NCBI GenBank assembly: GCA_963802575.1
Contig: CAWDJF010000009.1
Coordinates: 286,354 to 350,353, forward strand
DNA length: 64,000 nucleotides
Origin: DATFTE01 sp963802575
GTDB lineage: Bacteria > Acidobacteriota > Terriglobia > Terriglobales > Acidobacteriaceae
Direction: 5' to 3'
Notes under the pieces: model-generated
Told to the model about the DNA's origin: nothing
Databases searched by the model: none
The model's input: the letters and a program-made list of their open reading frames with translations, nothing else
Translations under genes and position numbers: made by a program
Shown here: in pieces, positions 35,669 through 46,005 of the stretch
How positions within the stretch are numbered: position 1 is the first letter of the stretch
Layout: the number at the start of each line of letters is the position of its first letter

Positions 35669-38455
35669 TTAACGGAAGCCGCTGAACATGACCACGTCGG
35701 TGTCGTTGTAACGACCGCGGGCGACGGCAAATTTCTTGCCGTCGCGTGACCACGCGTAGGCGTGCACAGCACCAGGCTCGGAATTAAAGTGAGTCAACTG
35801 CACGGGTTTGCCACCGGCCAGCGGCTGCATGTAGATATTCTGAATGCTTCCTGTGGTGTTTTGAACAAAGGTGAGCGCGCGCCCGTCCGGTGCCCATCCT
35901 AGCTGACGAAAGTCCGCAGGCGCCTCGATTTCCTGCACGGGTGCGCCGCCTTCCAGTTTCTGAACAACCATCTTCGACTTTGCCGCAGCGCCCTGCCCGT
36001 CAATCCTTCCATACGCTACCAATGTTCCGTCCGGGGAGACAACCGGAGTCAGCACGCTCCCGTGAGCTAATTCCGTGGGTGTCCCTCCGTCAATGGAGAC
36101 CTTGAGAATGTGCGCTACGTTATCCCCGGCTTGGGGGCCTGAGTACACCACCCATTTGCCATCCGGTGTGCAGGAGGCCTGTTCCTCATCTGTACCGGCG
36201 GTGATCTGCTTCAATTCGCCAGTTACAAGATCAAGACGCCACAGATTGGGATAGTTGTTCTCCATAACTCTGCCCACAACGACGAGGTTTCCCGGGCCGC
36301 AGGCGACTGGGTCGAAAACCAAGTCATCATGCTCCAGCAAGCGAACGCGACCGCTGCCGTCGGCGGCGGTCACATAGTCGTGAAACGATGCATCTCGCTG
36401 CAGGAGCTTCCCGGAAGCAGTCCATGAAATTCCATATCCCGTGGCTTCTTCCGTCGAGATCGGAGTCAGATTCCAATCAATGGTGGCGTTCAGAACGGGT
36501 GGCGAATCGCCCACATAAATCGCTACCGCGGGGCGCTCCTGTGCACTGACGAACGACTTCCCGTCAGCGGTGACGCTCAGCCAGGAATAATCGCTCAAGT
36601 CATTACTGACCTTGAAGAACCCACCGGTTGGATATGGCTGAAACCAGATCTGTGCACGGAGGCCGGTCGACTTTTCCGCTCCAACGAAGAATAACCCGGA
36701 GGAATCCGGAAGCCACGCCACCGCATCGACGAGCATCGGGAATGGAAAGTCCCTTACCAGCTTGCCCTCCGGCGTGAATACCAGAATGGATGTAATGTGG
36801 TTCTTCCCCACCTCAAAAGCGCACACAGCGATAAGATCGCCCGCGGTCGCCCAGGAAGGCTCTGAAAAGAAGCCCGTATTCTGGATTCCACGCTGGGCGA
36901 TCACGTGCTCGCCGCTGCCGTCGGCATTCGCAATCAGTAGCTGACTTTCCCCGTTACTCTGAATCACGCGGCGATACACAACGCGTTTGCCATCGGGAGA
37001 AAATGCCGCCGAACTGGCTACATCCGAGACGACTTGCTGCGCCGCTCCACCCAGTACCGGCACAGAATAGATATTGGTATTGTTCGGGTTCGCGGGATCG
37101 GTATGCGCATAATAGAGATAGTTTCCATCCGGGGTGAAGGTAGCGCCGGTGCCGAAGCTGCCGGTCTGCGGCGGCACCACCACAACCTCGCTGCCGGTGG
37201 CGACCTGCTTCACCCGCAAACTGCGTTCACCTTCGCGCCTGCCATATGCCACCAATCGACCGTCGGCTGAGATGCTGGCGAATCCAATGGCTTGTCCGTG
37301 ATCGGTGAGCTGCCGGATGCTGATGTTGCGCGTGTCGATGGCCGGCCCGCTGCGGCTTACCAGTTTGTAGACTCCAAAGCCTGCGGCGAGCACCAGCAGG
37401 AGCACAGCCGATGCGGCGGCCGCCAGTAGGCCCTTGTGGCGGCGGACCTCGGCTATCAGCACGGAGCCGGACGATACGGAGGCTGGAACCGAGGGCCATG
37501 CGCTCGCAGATCCCGAGGTGGGAACTAGTGGCTCGACCGCCGGTGAATCGCCCGGAGATGCGGACTCGGCGACTACTCTGCCCGACTCCGTCTCCCGCTT
37601 CAGCCGCTTCAGGTCAGCCCGCATTTCAGAGGCGTGCTGGTAACGCAGCTCCCGGTCTTTTTCCAGAGCTTTGTTAATGATCCTCTCCAGTTCGAGCGGC
37701 ACCTCCGGATTAAGCCGCACGGTAGTTGTCGGCTGCTTGTGCAGAATCGCGTCAAAGATGTCGCCCGACCCTTCGCCGCGGAACGGCATCACGCCCGTCA
37801 CCATCTCATACAGAACCGCGCCAAAGGAAAACAAGTCGGTACGCGCATCCAAATCTTTGCCCCGCACCTGCTCGGGTGACATGTAGGCCACCGTGCCCAT
37901 CGTTGCCCCAGGACTAGTCAGGAGATCCTCACTGATCAAAGTCTCTGAAGGGGTGTCACCGGGCCCACAAATCCGGCCGCTGCGCAGAGTGAGCTTGGCC
38001 AGGCCGAAGTCGAGAATCTTGGCGCGCCCGCGCTTGGTAACGAAAAGATTTGCCGGCTTGATATCGCGATGGACAATTCCCTCGGTATGGGCGGCATCCA
38101 GCGCTTCGGCAATTTCGATACCCAGGGTCAACACCGTCTCGATGTCGAGCGGACGTCCCGCAACCCGGTGTCTCAACGTCACGCCATCCAGAAACTCCAT
38201 CGCGATAAAGGGCTGGCCATGCTGCTCATCAATTTCGTAGACAGTGCAGATGTTGGGATGGTTCAAGGCAGAAGCCGCCTTGGCTTCGCGCTGGAAGCGG
38301 CTCAAAGACTGTTCATCGTTGGCCACTTTGTCAGGCAGGAACTTGAGGGCGACGAAGCGGCCGAGCTTCAGATCCTCGGCCTTATACACGATGCCCATCC
38401 CGCCACCGCCGAGTCTTTCCGTAATGCGGTAATGGGAAATCGTCTGGCCGATCAT
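35669..38455 (-). CDS. Ser/Thr protein kinase with extracytoplasmic TolB/WD40-like propeller
   Basis: The 928-aa protein has an N-terminal kinase (residues 8-270: GGGGMGIVYKAEDL, VALKFLP, HRDIKPANLF, DFGLAKL, MSPEQVRGKD), a Ser/Pro linker, one membrane helix (about residues 340-362, AAASAVLLLVLAAGFGVY), and a C-terminal propeller of PD40/TolB-type blades (FSPDGKRVVYRR, SCTPDGKWVVYSG, WAPDGRALTFV). This fusion is very common in Acidobacteriota. All kinase catalytic residues are present, so it should be active, with the outer propeller as probable sensor. It is divergent from the YncE gene, 198 bp apart. Confidence 0.94.
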   Translation of the reverse strand: MIGQTISHYRITERLGGGGMGIVYKAEDLKLGRFVALKFLPDKVANDEQSLSRFQREAKAASALNHPNICTVYEIDEQHGQPFIAMEFLDGVTLRHRVAGRPLDIETVLTLGIEIAEALDAAHTEGIVHRDIKPANLFVTKRGRAKILDFGLAKLTLRSGRICGPGDTPSETLISEDLLTSPGATMGTVAYMSPEQVRGKDLDARTDLFSFGAVLYEMVTGVMPFRGEGSGDIFDAILHKQPTTTVRLNPEVPLELERIINKALEKDRELRYQHASEMRADLKRLKRETESGRVVAESASPGDSPAVEPLVPTSGSASAWPSVPASVSSGSVLIAEVRRHKGLLAAAASAVLLLVLAAGFGVYKLVSRSGPAIDTRNISIRQLTDHGQAIGFASISADGRLVAYGRREGERSLRVKQVATGSEVVVVPPQTGSFGTGATFTPDGNYLYYAHTDPANPNNTNIYSVPVLGGAAQQVVSDVASSAAFSPDGKRVVYRRVIQSNGESQLLIANADGSGEHVIAQRGIQNTGFFSEPSWATAGDLIAVCAFEVGKNHITSILVFTPEGKLVRDFPFPMLVDAVAWLPDSSGLFFVGAEKSTGLRAQIWFQPYPTGGFFKVSNDLSDYSWLSVTADGKSFVSAQERPAVAIYVGDSPPVLNATIDWNLTPISTEEATGYGISWTASGKLLQRDASFHDYVTAADGSGRVRLLEHDDLVFDPVACGPGNLVVVGRVMENNYPNLWRLDLVTGELKQITAGTDEEQASCTPDGKWVVYSGPQAGDNVAHILKVSIDGGTPTELAHGSVLTPVVSPDGTLVAYGRIDGQGAAAKSKMVVQKLEGGAPVQEIEAPADFRQLGWAPDGRALTFVQNTTGSIQNIYMQPLAGGKPVQLTHFNSEPGAVHAYAWSRDGKKFAVARGRYNDTDVVMFSGFR

Positions 38456-38653
38456 GCGTGGCGAATCTTACGTCGGCGAAATCGGCAAGTCAACGAAGGC
38501 CAGGGGGCCCAAGCAGTAAGACTCTTTGCCTTCCTCGGGAATGCGTTTCTCTTGCGTCTCCATGCTTCGGTACGATATGTACCTTTTAGCGTGATAAACG
38601 CCGTAACATCCGCAACATGTCATTTGTGGAGTCCGGCCTGAGGACCGCGCCTT

Positions 38654-39835
38654 ATGTTTTCGCTCCGGAGCTTTCGACTTGCTCTCTCCTTCTCTGCTCT
38701 CATGTGCACGACATTGTACGCGCAAGACAAGCCACTCTTCACTTCGCCGCTGCCAACGGGAGTGCGGCTCGATCCCGCGGGCGAAGCAGTGGACCTCGGC
38801 AGCTTGCCGATCAATCTGGTGCTCGCGCCCGAAAAGGACCGAGCCGTCGTCGTGCTCAGTGGCTGGCGCGAACAAGGCATTCAGGTCGTCGATCTGAAGA
38901 CACGGAAGGTTACACAGTTGCTCCTCCAGGATGGCGCATTCTACGGCGCCGCCTTCTCGCCCGACGGCCATCATCTCTGCGTCTCTGGCGGTAACACTGA
39001 CATACTCTTCGTCTACGTATGGAAAGACGGCGCTGCCACCCTCGAAAACAAGTTCGAACTGGCAAAGGCAAAAACGGCGGACGGCACGGGCACCAGTTAT
39101 CCGGCGGGAGTGGCGTTCTCGCCGAATGGAAAATTCGTTTATGTCGTCGAGAACGTCGGCGATCGGCTCGCGGTGGTGAACGCCGCAACGGGCGAGATCA
39201 CACAACGGTTTTCGACCGATCATTATCCATACGGCGTCGCACTCACGGCGGATGGGCAAGTGTTCGTCTCCGCTTGGGGTGGCCGCACAGTGTCGCAGTT
39301 TCGCGTTTTGTCTGACGGAACGCTCGCGTATCGCGGCCGGATTGATGTCGGCCCGCCATCCTTCGGCGCTGGCCATCAAAGCAACCACGATGTACGTCGC
39401 GCTCGCGGGCAGCGACCGCGTAGCCGTGGTTGACACGAAGCTGCGGAAGGGGTGACGCAGTACTTGCACGACGCCGCGCCCGGTGCTCCGTCGGAGGGCA
39501 GCACACCCAACGCCGTCGCACTTACTTCTGATGGCAAGCGCTTGTTCGTCGCGGAAGCCGACAACAATGCCGTCGCAATCTTCGACGTCGCCACCGGCAA
39601 GTTGCTCGGTCGCGTTCCCACCGACTGGTATCCCACAGCGATCGCCGAAGTGGACGATGAACTCCTCGTCCTCTCCGGAAAAGGACACGGCACCCACGCC
39701 AACCCCGACGGCCCGGTTCCGCTCACCAACTGGCCGAACGGGAATCCGACAGCGTATGCGCTCGGACAGTTGAATGGCACACTTGCGCGTGCTTTCCGCA
39801 TCGCTGCCGCCGCCGCAACTGGCCAGCTTCACTGA
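38654..39835 (+). pseudogene. YncE-like propeller half of a bifunctional YncE/phosphoesterase protein, frameshifted
   Basis: ATG 38654 (GAGGA upstream) starts a signal peptide (SALMCTTLYAQ) and YncE blades (FSPDGHHLCVSGGN, FSPNGKFVYVVEN). The frame is lost at 39352-39354, where one extra C sits in GGCCCGCC; the next frame gives RHPSALAIKATTMYVALAG. It is lost again at GGGG 39449-39452, where the first frame resumes with VTQYLHDAAPGAPSEG. Removing these bases restores one continuous protein that runs into the phosphoesterase half through a third shift near 39785. Three indels in 430 bp mean either a dead gene or poor local sequence. Confidence 0.75.
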
Positions 39836-41009
39836 GCGCGTGGTCGCCGCCAATAACTGGCAGCACAAACCCGCGGCGCGACGTTATCCGCCGTTCCGCC
39901 ACGTCGTCTACATCATCAAAGAGAATCGCACATACGATCAGGTGCTCGGAGACATGAAAGAAGGCGACGGTGATCCAAGCCTCGTCTATTTTCCCGACAT
40001 CACCATCACCCCAAACCACCATCAACTGGCGCGGCGCTTCGGCCTGTTCGACCGTTTCTTCGTGAATGCCGAGGTCAGTTCGCAAGGACACATCTGGTCC
40101 ACCGCCGCCTATGTCACGAACTACGGTGAGAAGGTCGTGCCTTCCGGTTACGCCGGAAAGCGGGGCGAAATCGATGGCGAAGAGAGCGATGAGCCGGAGC
40201 GCGGTTTCCTGTGGACGCTGGCGAACCGGGAAGGCGTCACATTTCGTGACTACGGCGAAATGGTTACGCCCGGATGGCCGGTTACGCAACGCGACCTGGG
40301 CCCCGATATAAACGCGGATTACACGCCCATGGATTTCGTTACCCAGGATCAGAAGCGCGCGGATGTGTGGATCGCCGAACTCCAGCGCTTTGTGCGCGAC
40401 GGCACCATGCCACAATTCGAAATCGTGTGGCTGCCGATGGACCACCTGGCCGCTGGGCGTCCGGGCAAATGCACGCCGCGCGCATGCATGGCTGACAATG
40501 ACCTCGCACTTGGACGCATGGTGCAGGCGCTCTCGCACAGCCCCTATTGGAAAGACACGGTGGTCTTCGTGGTGGAAGACGACGCGCAGGCCGGGCCCGA
40601 TCACACCGATTCGCACCGTGCGCCGTTCTACGCCATGTCGGCTTATAACCGGCCGGGCACGGTGCATCGCTTCATCAACACCACGGATGTGATCGCGGCG
40701 ATCGAGGACATCCTCGGCATGGGACGACTCTCCAAGTTCGATTACTTCAGCCGCTCGATGGCGGACATCTTTGCACCTACGCCCGACCTGACGCCTTACG
40801 ACCCAATCGTCCCGACGCAAGACTTGAATGAAAAGAATCCGCAGAATACTGCCGCCGCGCGCATGTCGGAGAGCCTGGATTTCAGTGCACCCGATCGCGC
40901 CGATGATCGGCTCTATAACCGCATTCTGTGGCTGATGCTGAAGGGCGATGCTCCACCACCGGTGGCAAAGAGCCACGCAGCCCTGCATGCGCTGCAATCG
41001 AGCAAATGA
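39774..41009 (+). CDS. Phosphoesterase (alkaline phosphatase-like) half of the YncE fusion
   Basis: This frame begins near MAHLRVLSAS, but the natural continuation is from the propeller upstream (LNGTLRVLSASLPPPQLASFT after removing one base near 39785). Motifs of the phosphoesterase/alkaline-phosphatase superfamily follow: VVYIIKENRTYDQVLGDM (metal and nucleophile region), NAEVSSQGHIWSTAAYV, WLPMDHLAAGRPG, VVFVVEDDAQAGPDHTDSHR (metal Asp and His). The fold hydrolyses phosphate mono- or diesters. As the upstream part encodes the signal peptide, this half alone would not be exported. Together it matches the known bifunctional YncE/alkaline-phosphatase-family architecture. Confidence 0.82.
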   Translation: MAHLRVLSASLPPPQLASFTERVVAANNWQHKPAARRYPPFRHVVYIIKENRTYDQVLGDMKEGDGDPSLVYFPDITITPNHHQLARRFGLFDRFFVNAEVSSQGHIWSTAAYVTNYGEKVVPSGYAGKRGEIDGEESDEPERGFLWTLANREGVTFRDYGEMVTPGWPVTQRDLGPDINADYTPMDFVTQDQKRADVWIAELQRFVRDGTMPQFEIVWLPMDHLAAGRPGKCTPRACMADNDLALGRMVQALSHSPYWKDTVVFVVEDDAQAGPDHTDSHRAPFYAMSAYNRPGTVHRFINTTDVIAAIEDILGMGRLSKFDYFSRSMADIFAPTPDLTPYDPIVPTQDLNEKNPQNTAAARMSESLDFSAPDRADDRLYNRILWLMLKGDAPPPVAKSHAALHALQSSK

Positions 41010-41336
41010 TGCGAACGCCCTTTTAAGCACTTCTCGTCGCCATGAAGGCGCTAGGCAAGTTACTCGAGGGCGTGATGGTTCCAGCAACCACGTCGGAGGA
41101 ATTAATGGCGGCGGCGTCACAATTTCCGGTCTCCACCCGCGCCGCCCGCAAACCGGACAGATCAAATGTTAATTACACTGACATTCGATGCGCTAACGAT
41201 GATTGAGCCGAAACCGTCTTGACACAACCCCCAATTCGGCAGAGAATTGCCTCCGGTTTCACGAAGTTTCCTCTTCCCCTCGGCTCCTGATACCTCGCGA
41301 TCGTCCACACTTTCACGCCTAACCGGGAGGAAAGTT
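41010..41336. other. Intergenic region before the SBBP-repeat gene
   Basis: About 330 bp without a supported gene. A TTGACA occurs at 41219-41224, but no matching -10 is evident at normal distance. Confidence 0.4.
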
Positions 41337-43505
41337 ATGAAGCGGACCCTGCATCTCAGCTTGATCCTATTGGCAAGTTCTCTGCTCATCTCTGGTCAAA
41401 CTGCTCCATCCATCGGACCACATGCCGCGGTTAAGAGTACATACGGCAGCTTGCCATTGAGCTTCGAGCCCAACCTTGGGCAGGCGGCTTCGCCGGCACT
41501 CTTTGTCGCACATGCTGCTCATGCGAATATTCTGGTAACCGCTGAAGGGCTTATCGTGGCTTCATCGAGCCCCGCGATTTCACGACAACCTCGGTTCGAG
41601 CCTGGTTCGATTCACACCTTCCAGATCAAGCTTCTTGGCAGTAACGCCGCATCGACGGCGTCCGCCGCCGATGCTTTGCCTGGGAAAAGCAATTATCTGC
41701 GCGGAAGCGATCCCGGGAAGTGGCTTCGTAACATTCCCACGTATGCCCGCGTGCGCGTCAAGGACATCTACCCTGGCGTGGACATGGTCTATTACGGTAA
41801 GAATCAACAGCTCGAATACGACTTCTCCGTCGCGCCCCAAACAGATCCTGGGCAAATACGTTTTCGCATCGAGGGCGCCGAACATGTGTCCGTGGCACGC
41901 AACGGAGATCTTCTGCTCAATGTAGCGAACGGGACGGCCCGTCTGAAAAAGCCCTACGCCTATCAAACGAGCGAGGGTGGCCCGCATCAGGTTCGTGCCG
42001 GTTATGTGCTCGACGCCGATGGTGTCATCCGCTTTGCCGCTGGTCCTTACGATCGCAAACGAACCCTGATCATTGATCCCGCACTCGATTACTCCACCTA
42101 CCTGGGTGGAAGCTTCCAAAACGACATTAACGGCCTCGCCATCGACTCCGCGGGAAATGCCTACGTTGCCGGATTCACTACCTCCACTGATTTCCCCATT
42201 ACTCCAGGTTCCTTCCAAACCACTTGTCAGGCCAACTGCACGGTCGACGGGGATGCTTTCGTAACCAAACTCAACGCTACCGGTGACGCACTCATTTACT
42301 CCACGTATCTGGGCGGCACGAGCAGTGACGAGGCCATGGCCGTTGCAATTGACTCCGCGGGGAATGCCTACGTGACGGGTGAAACCTTTTCTTCCGATTT
42401 CCCGCTTACCGCAAGCGCCTTTCAATCCACTCCTGGCGGCGACTTCGATATCTTCGTCTCCAAGCTTGATCCCACCGGGTCCACCCTCTTGTATTCAACA
42501 TTGCTGGGCGGATTTGCTGATGACAACGGGACCTCAATTGCGGTGGACAATGCCGGCAACGCTTTCATCGGTGGTCACAGCTTCGCCCTCTCATTACCGA
42601 ATAACTTTCCTATTACGCCGGGCGCATTCCAGACCTCGGCCCCTGGCAATGACATCGGTATTGTCGCCCGAGTGGATACAAACGCTTCCGGTGCGGCTTC
42701 TCTCGTTTACTCCTCTTTTTTGGGGGGAAGCTTTGTCACCGAGGTTTTCGACTTAGCCCTCGACTCTTCTGACAACGTCTATGTAACCGGCGAGACTGAG
42801 TCCACCGATTTTCCAGTTACGCCGGGGGCATTTCGGACGCAATGCATTTTTAAGATGGGATCTTCCTGCTCGGATGCATTCGTGACCAAGTTCAACCCGC
42901 TAGGAACGGCGGCAGTTTACTCGACTTACCTCGGGGGTTCTTCGACTGACGACGGCAATGGTATTGCCGTAGATGCCGCCGGACACGCGTTTGTGGTCGG
43001 TGACACACGCTCCACGGATTTCCCTCTCAAGAATCCGTTCCAGAAAGTGAATCGCGGCGGGGTGAACGGGGAAGACGCTTTTGTGACCGAATTGAATCTA
43101 ACGGGCAGCAAGCTTGAGCATTCCACTTATCTCGGTGGAAATCAGGACGACGTCGCGTTCGGAGTCGCCATCGATGCAAGCGGCAATGCCTACGTGACCG
43201 GCATCACGGAGTCGCACAATTTCCCCTTGAAGAAACCGCTACAGAGTACGATCGTCGGCCAATTCCTGGATCACGTTTTCGTCTCACGATTCAACGAGGC
43301 GGGCAACAAATTGGTCTTCTCCACTTTCCTTGGAGGAAGCGGCCTGGACGTGGGACTTCGTATTCGCGCAGATTCAACCTCTCATGCGTACGTGACAGGA
43401 TTCACAGACTCCACCGATTTCCCGGTTACCCCAGGCGCCTTTCAAACCACGAACTCGAGCACATCCGGATTTGTGACCAAAATCTGTATCTTGGTATGTC
43501 CCTAG
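41337..43505 (+). CDS. Secreted SBBP-repeat beta-propeller protein
   Basis: ATG 41337 follows GGGAGGAAAG. The 722-aa product has a signal peptide (LILLASSLLISGQ) and an N-terminal domain typical of these proteins (GSLPLSFEPNLGQ, GVDMVYYGKNQQLEYDF, residues about 35-240). About eight SBBP repeats follow, each with the pattern YSTYLGGS, IAVDSAGNAYVTG and STDFPVTPGAF. The last repeat runs to the end, with no sorting or membrane domain. Proteins of this type are abundant in Acidobacteriota. The role is unknown; they are extracellular and probably bind ligands. A strong hairpin follows 200 bp downstream. Confidence 0.88.
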   Translation: MKRTLHLSLILLASSLLISGQTAPSIGPHAAVKSTYGSLPLSFEPNLGQAASPALFVAHAAHANILVTAEGLIVASSSPAISRQPRFEPGSIHTFQIKLLGSNAASTASAADALPGKSNYLRGSDPGKWLRNIPTYARVRVKDIYPGVDMVYYGKNQQLEYDFSVAPQTDPGQIRFRIEGAEHVSVARNGDLLLNVANGTARLKKPYAYQTSEGGPHQVRAGYVLDADGVIRFAAGPYDRKRTLIIDPALDYSTYLGGSFQNDINGLAIDSAGNAYVAGFTTSTDFPITPGSFQTTCQANCTVDGDAFVTKLNATGDALIYSTYLGGTSSDEAMAVAIDSAGNAYVTGETFSSDFPLTASAFQSTPGGDFDIFVSKLDPTGSTLLYSTLLGGFADDNGTSIAVDNAGNAFIGGHSFALSLPNNFPITPGAFQTSAPGNDIGIVARVDTNASGAASLVYSSFLGGSFVTEVFDLALDSSDNVYVTGETESTDFPVTPGAFRTQCIFKMGSSCSDAFVTKFNPLGTAAVYSTYLGGSSTDDGNGIAVDAAGHAFVVGDTRSTDFPLKNPFQKVNRGGVNGEDAFVTELNLTGSKLEHSTYLGGNQDDVAFGVAIDASGNAYVTGITESHNFPLKKPLQSTIVGQFLDHVFVSRFNEAGNKLVFSTFLGGSGLDVGLRIRADSTSHAYVTGFTDSTDFPVTPGAFQTTNSSTSGFVTKICILVCP

Positions 43506-43700
43506 GAAAGACGAAAGGATATCTCACCCTTCGCGGTTTCGAAAGGTGGCGAACTCGCGTGGGGACAGCTGCCGCGATAGAGCCGGGAGTTGCGGCCAGC
43601 AGGGCGCCAGTTTCCGAGCATAGCGTTTTGGTCAACAAGACACACTAAGTCGAGAACTAGTGCAGGAGCCGAAAGCAGCAGGTTGCGGTTCCAATATTCT

Positions 43701-43734
43701 CCGGAAGGACGAGCGTCTCCGCCCGTCCTTCCGG
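43701..43734. terminator. Bidirectional hairpin terminator between convergent genes
   Basis: A perfect 11-bp stem, CCGGAAGGACG (43701-43711) with CGTCCTTCCGG (43724-43734), encloses a 12-nt loop. It lies between the SBBP gene and the BON gene, whose ends face each other. No long T-run follows on either side, so termination may be partial. Confidence 0.65.
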
Positions 43735-43741
43735 CGCTCAG

Positions 43742-44491
43742 CTACGATTTCTTTTGCACTTGCAGGTTGTTCTGTACCGTGAAAGCGCCGAACACCTGGT
43801 TCGCGCGAATGCCCGCTACTTGCTTGTCCAAGTTGCTGGCGACGGTACCGTAGAGGCTCAGGTGGCCGCGATCAACCACTATGCGGATCGGCCTCGCCGG
43901 ATCAATGGCATAGCGGCTGAGTACGGGGTCGCGATAAATTGCGCGCCAGGCACTGATTCGGATTTTGTCATCAAAGATCGAAGCCGGGGCAACTTTGACG
44001 CTATCGATGACGTCTTTCACGCCGGGAGTGTTGTCGGCAAGCCATAGGGCCGAGTCGCGGTCGAACTCATTTCGCGTTTCCCCTGAAAGCGTGACCACCC
44101 CATTCTCTGCCGATGCGATGACGTAGTTGAATACGTTGTCCTGCGCGAGCCGGTCGTAGTACAACTTGCGGTCCAGTGCAGCTGTCAGTTGAGCGTCAGA
44201 CACATCGCCGTTTACCACGATCAGGTTGCGGACGCCTTGAACGTTGGCGAATTTACGAATCTTCCGGGTCGCGGCCAACTTCTGCTGGAAAAGATCAACG
44301 TTGCCGGTCAAGGTGACAATGCCATCCTCCACCGAGCCTTGGACGTTGCGAAATTCCTTCTTGGTCGCCAATCGTGCGACTTCAGATTGAATGGTTGCGT
44401 CGAAACGGCTGGCGCTGGTCTCCGTGGCAAGCGCCATGTTCAGAGCGCCCCCGGCCAGCCAAAGCCCCAGGACAAAAAGTGCGGTTTTCAT
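43742..44491 (-). CDS. Periplasmic protein with three BON domains
   Basis: The 249-aa product starts at MKTALFVLG with a signal peptide ending near MALA. Three BON repeats follow at about residues 30-92, 97-165 and 172-245, each with the pattern of a short helix and GxVxLxG strand: VEDGIVTLTGNV, AENGVVTLSGET, RGHLSLYGTV. BON domains bind phospholipid or envelope surfaces and are found in osmotic-stress proteins such as OsmY. GGAGGA precedes the start. A short perfect palindrome lies 29 bp upstream. It is convergent with the SBBP gene. Confidence 0.9.
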   Translation of the reverse strand: MKTALFVLGLWLAGGALNMALATETSASRFDATIQSEVARLATKKEFRNVQGSVEDGIVTLTGNVDLFQQKLAATRKIRKFANVQGVRNLIVVNGDVSDAQLTAALDRKLYYDRLAQDNVFNYVIASAENGVVTLSGETRNEFDRDSALWLADNTPGVKDVIDSVKVAPASIFDDKIRISAWRAIYRDPVLSRYAIDPARPIRIVVDRGHLSLYGTVASNLDKQVAGIRANQVFGAFTVQNNLQVQKKS

Positions 44492-45100
44492 TTAAGACGA
44501 TCCTCCGATCCTTAAACACTAACTATTTAGTTAAATGCGGCAGAGAAACGAAAGTTGCGGGACGGTTTGTAAAACATTGTCTGTAAAGAACTGTATTCAC
44601 GCAGTCGAAATCAATTTTCGAAGTGCGTTAGCCTCGTTCCAGACCGCGGACAGGTCCGCTACGGAAACCGCGTTGCGTAGGTTGGATTAAGCTAGGAATT
44701 GGATCAGTTCCGAAAGTGAGTCACCGACTCCATCGCAGGTTGGTCCCAGTTCTTTGCCGGTAGTTTCAAACGATTAACCCAGAAGGTGGGGCATCCGAAT
44801 ACTTTTGCCCCGCGGCATCCCATCCAGCAAAAGCGGCGAATAGAATTTAGTCGATTGAATGACCGCTGTCCTCTGCTGCGGTTCGCCGATTTCGCAGCAA
44901 ATCATTTGACACATTGCTGACATCTTCGACCAATCAAAATTTTTATTGCGGAATCAAAGCTTACATACGCTGAAGCTTTGTTTCGGAACCGAAATTCCTA
45001 CCTTCCGTAGTCCCAACCTCGGTTGGGTCAGGTCGTCGACGCGAAGGAAGCAATGCGTATATCACGACTACCGTGAATCACTCTCAATGAAGGGGAAATT
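44492..45100. other. Intergenic region with a short palindrome
   Basis: About 600 bp between divergent genes, AT-richer than average, without a supported gene. TAACTA-TT-TAGTTA at 44520-44533 is a perfect palindrome just upstream of the BON gene and may be a repressor site. Nothing else stands out. Confidence 0.4.
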
Positions 45101-45538
45101 ATGAAGGGTCTGATGAAGTCTTCGTTATTCGCTGTTCTGATCATTGTGCTCGGTACCGCAATCACCAGCACACCGGCGCACGCCGAGACTGGCAGTCGCG
45201 TCTCGGTAAACATACCGTTCGATTTTGTTATTGGAAATGCCCCGCTGAAAGCTGGCAGCTACACAGTCGAGCAAGTGGAATTGGGAATTCTTTCCTTTAG
45301 CGGCCAGGACGGACAAGAGCACCGCTTCGCCTTAACTGTCATCGGTAACTCCGCCAACGGGAGCCATCACTCCCACTTTGTGTTCACACGATATGGAACA
45401 GAAACCTTTCTGAACAAGGTCTTCTTGTCCGCTGACAATGATTGCAACCAATTGCCGCGGAGCAGTCTGGAAAAGAAACTCGTCCGAGATCAAGCCGTCG
45501 GAGACGAGTTCTCTTTGTTGATCGAACCAGTACGATGA
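45101..45538 (+). CDS. Small secreted protein of acidobacterial type, unknown function
   Basis: AAGGGGA precedes ATG 45101. The 145-aa product has a signal peptide ending near APAHAE (TSTPAHAET) and a beta-rich body: VSVNIPFDFVIGNAPLKAGSY, then YTVEQVELGILSFSG. This VNIPFDF-xGN-LpAGxY pattern recurs in many short acidobacterial exported proteins. One Cys (NDCNQ). No enzymatic motif. It is monocistronic. Confidence 0.8.
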   Translation: MKGLMKSSLFAVLIIVLGTAITSTPAHAETGSRVSVNIPFDFVIGNAPLKAGSYTVEQVELGILSFSGQDGQEHRFALTVIGNSANGSHHSHFVFTRYGTETFLNKVFLSADNDCNQLPRSSLEKKLVRDQAVGDEFSLLIEPVR

Positions 45539-45674
45539 TTTGCAAACGCGGCTTTTCTGCACACCAGTCGAGGTCGCATCACGAGGATGCTACGTGGCGA
45601 TGCCCCGTGATGCGGCCCGACGTTCACGCCTGGGGACATCGGTTGGCGAAATAAATCTAGGGGAGAGGTGCTAA

Positions 45675-45758
45675 GTGTGGCGCATTAGCAGCAAGGGGCT
45701 GACCTTACAGGAAGTCTTGATCATGGCCTACATGAATGTCCTGGAAGCAACCTCATGA
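45675..45758 (+). CDS. Possible 27-aa small protein
   Basis: GTG 45675 follows GGGAGAGG at good distance and opens a 27-codon frame (VWRISSKGLTLQEVLIMAYMN, ends ATS). Only the ribosome-binding site supports it. The rest of 45539-46005 shows no convincing gene. Confidence 0.2.
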   Translation: MWRISSKGLTLQEVLIMAYMNVLEATS

Positions 45759-46005
45759 ATCCGCAAGAAAAAGCCTTGATTTCTGTTCGGCTTTGGCCTT
45801 TGCTCGCCACTGATCGCGCCGTGGAAGCCTGACAGCGGCGCCCTCCGAAACCAGATGATCAGTAGGGTCTGATCACATGAGTGACAGTAGAAATCGCGAA
45901 GCGCTCTAGTCTGATCGGCGATGCCCGCCAAAAGCGGATCTCGATATTTGACGAAAAGAGGATCCAGTCGCGCGAATGTCTCCACACGAATGCCGATATG
46001 ATTAT

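Noticed and set aside
38468..39868. 466-aa open frame on the minus strand
   Set aside because: Antisense to the YncE propeller, which has clear motifs despite indels.
39723..41165. 480-aa open frame on the minus strand
   Set aside because: Antisense to the phosphoesterase; His/Arg/Val-rich with no recognisable domain.
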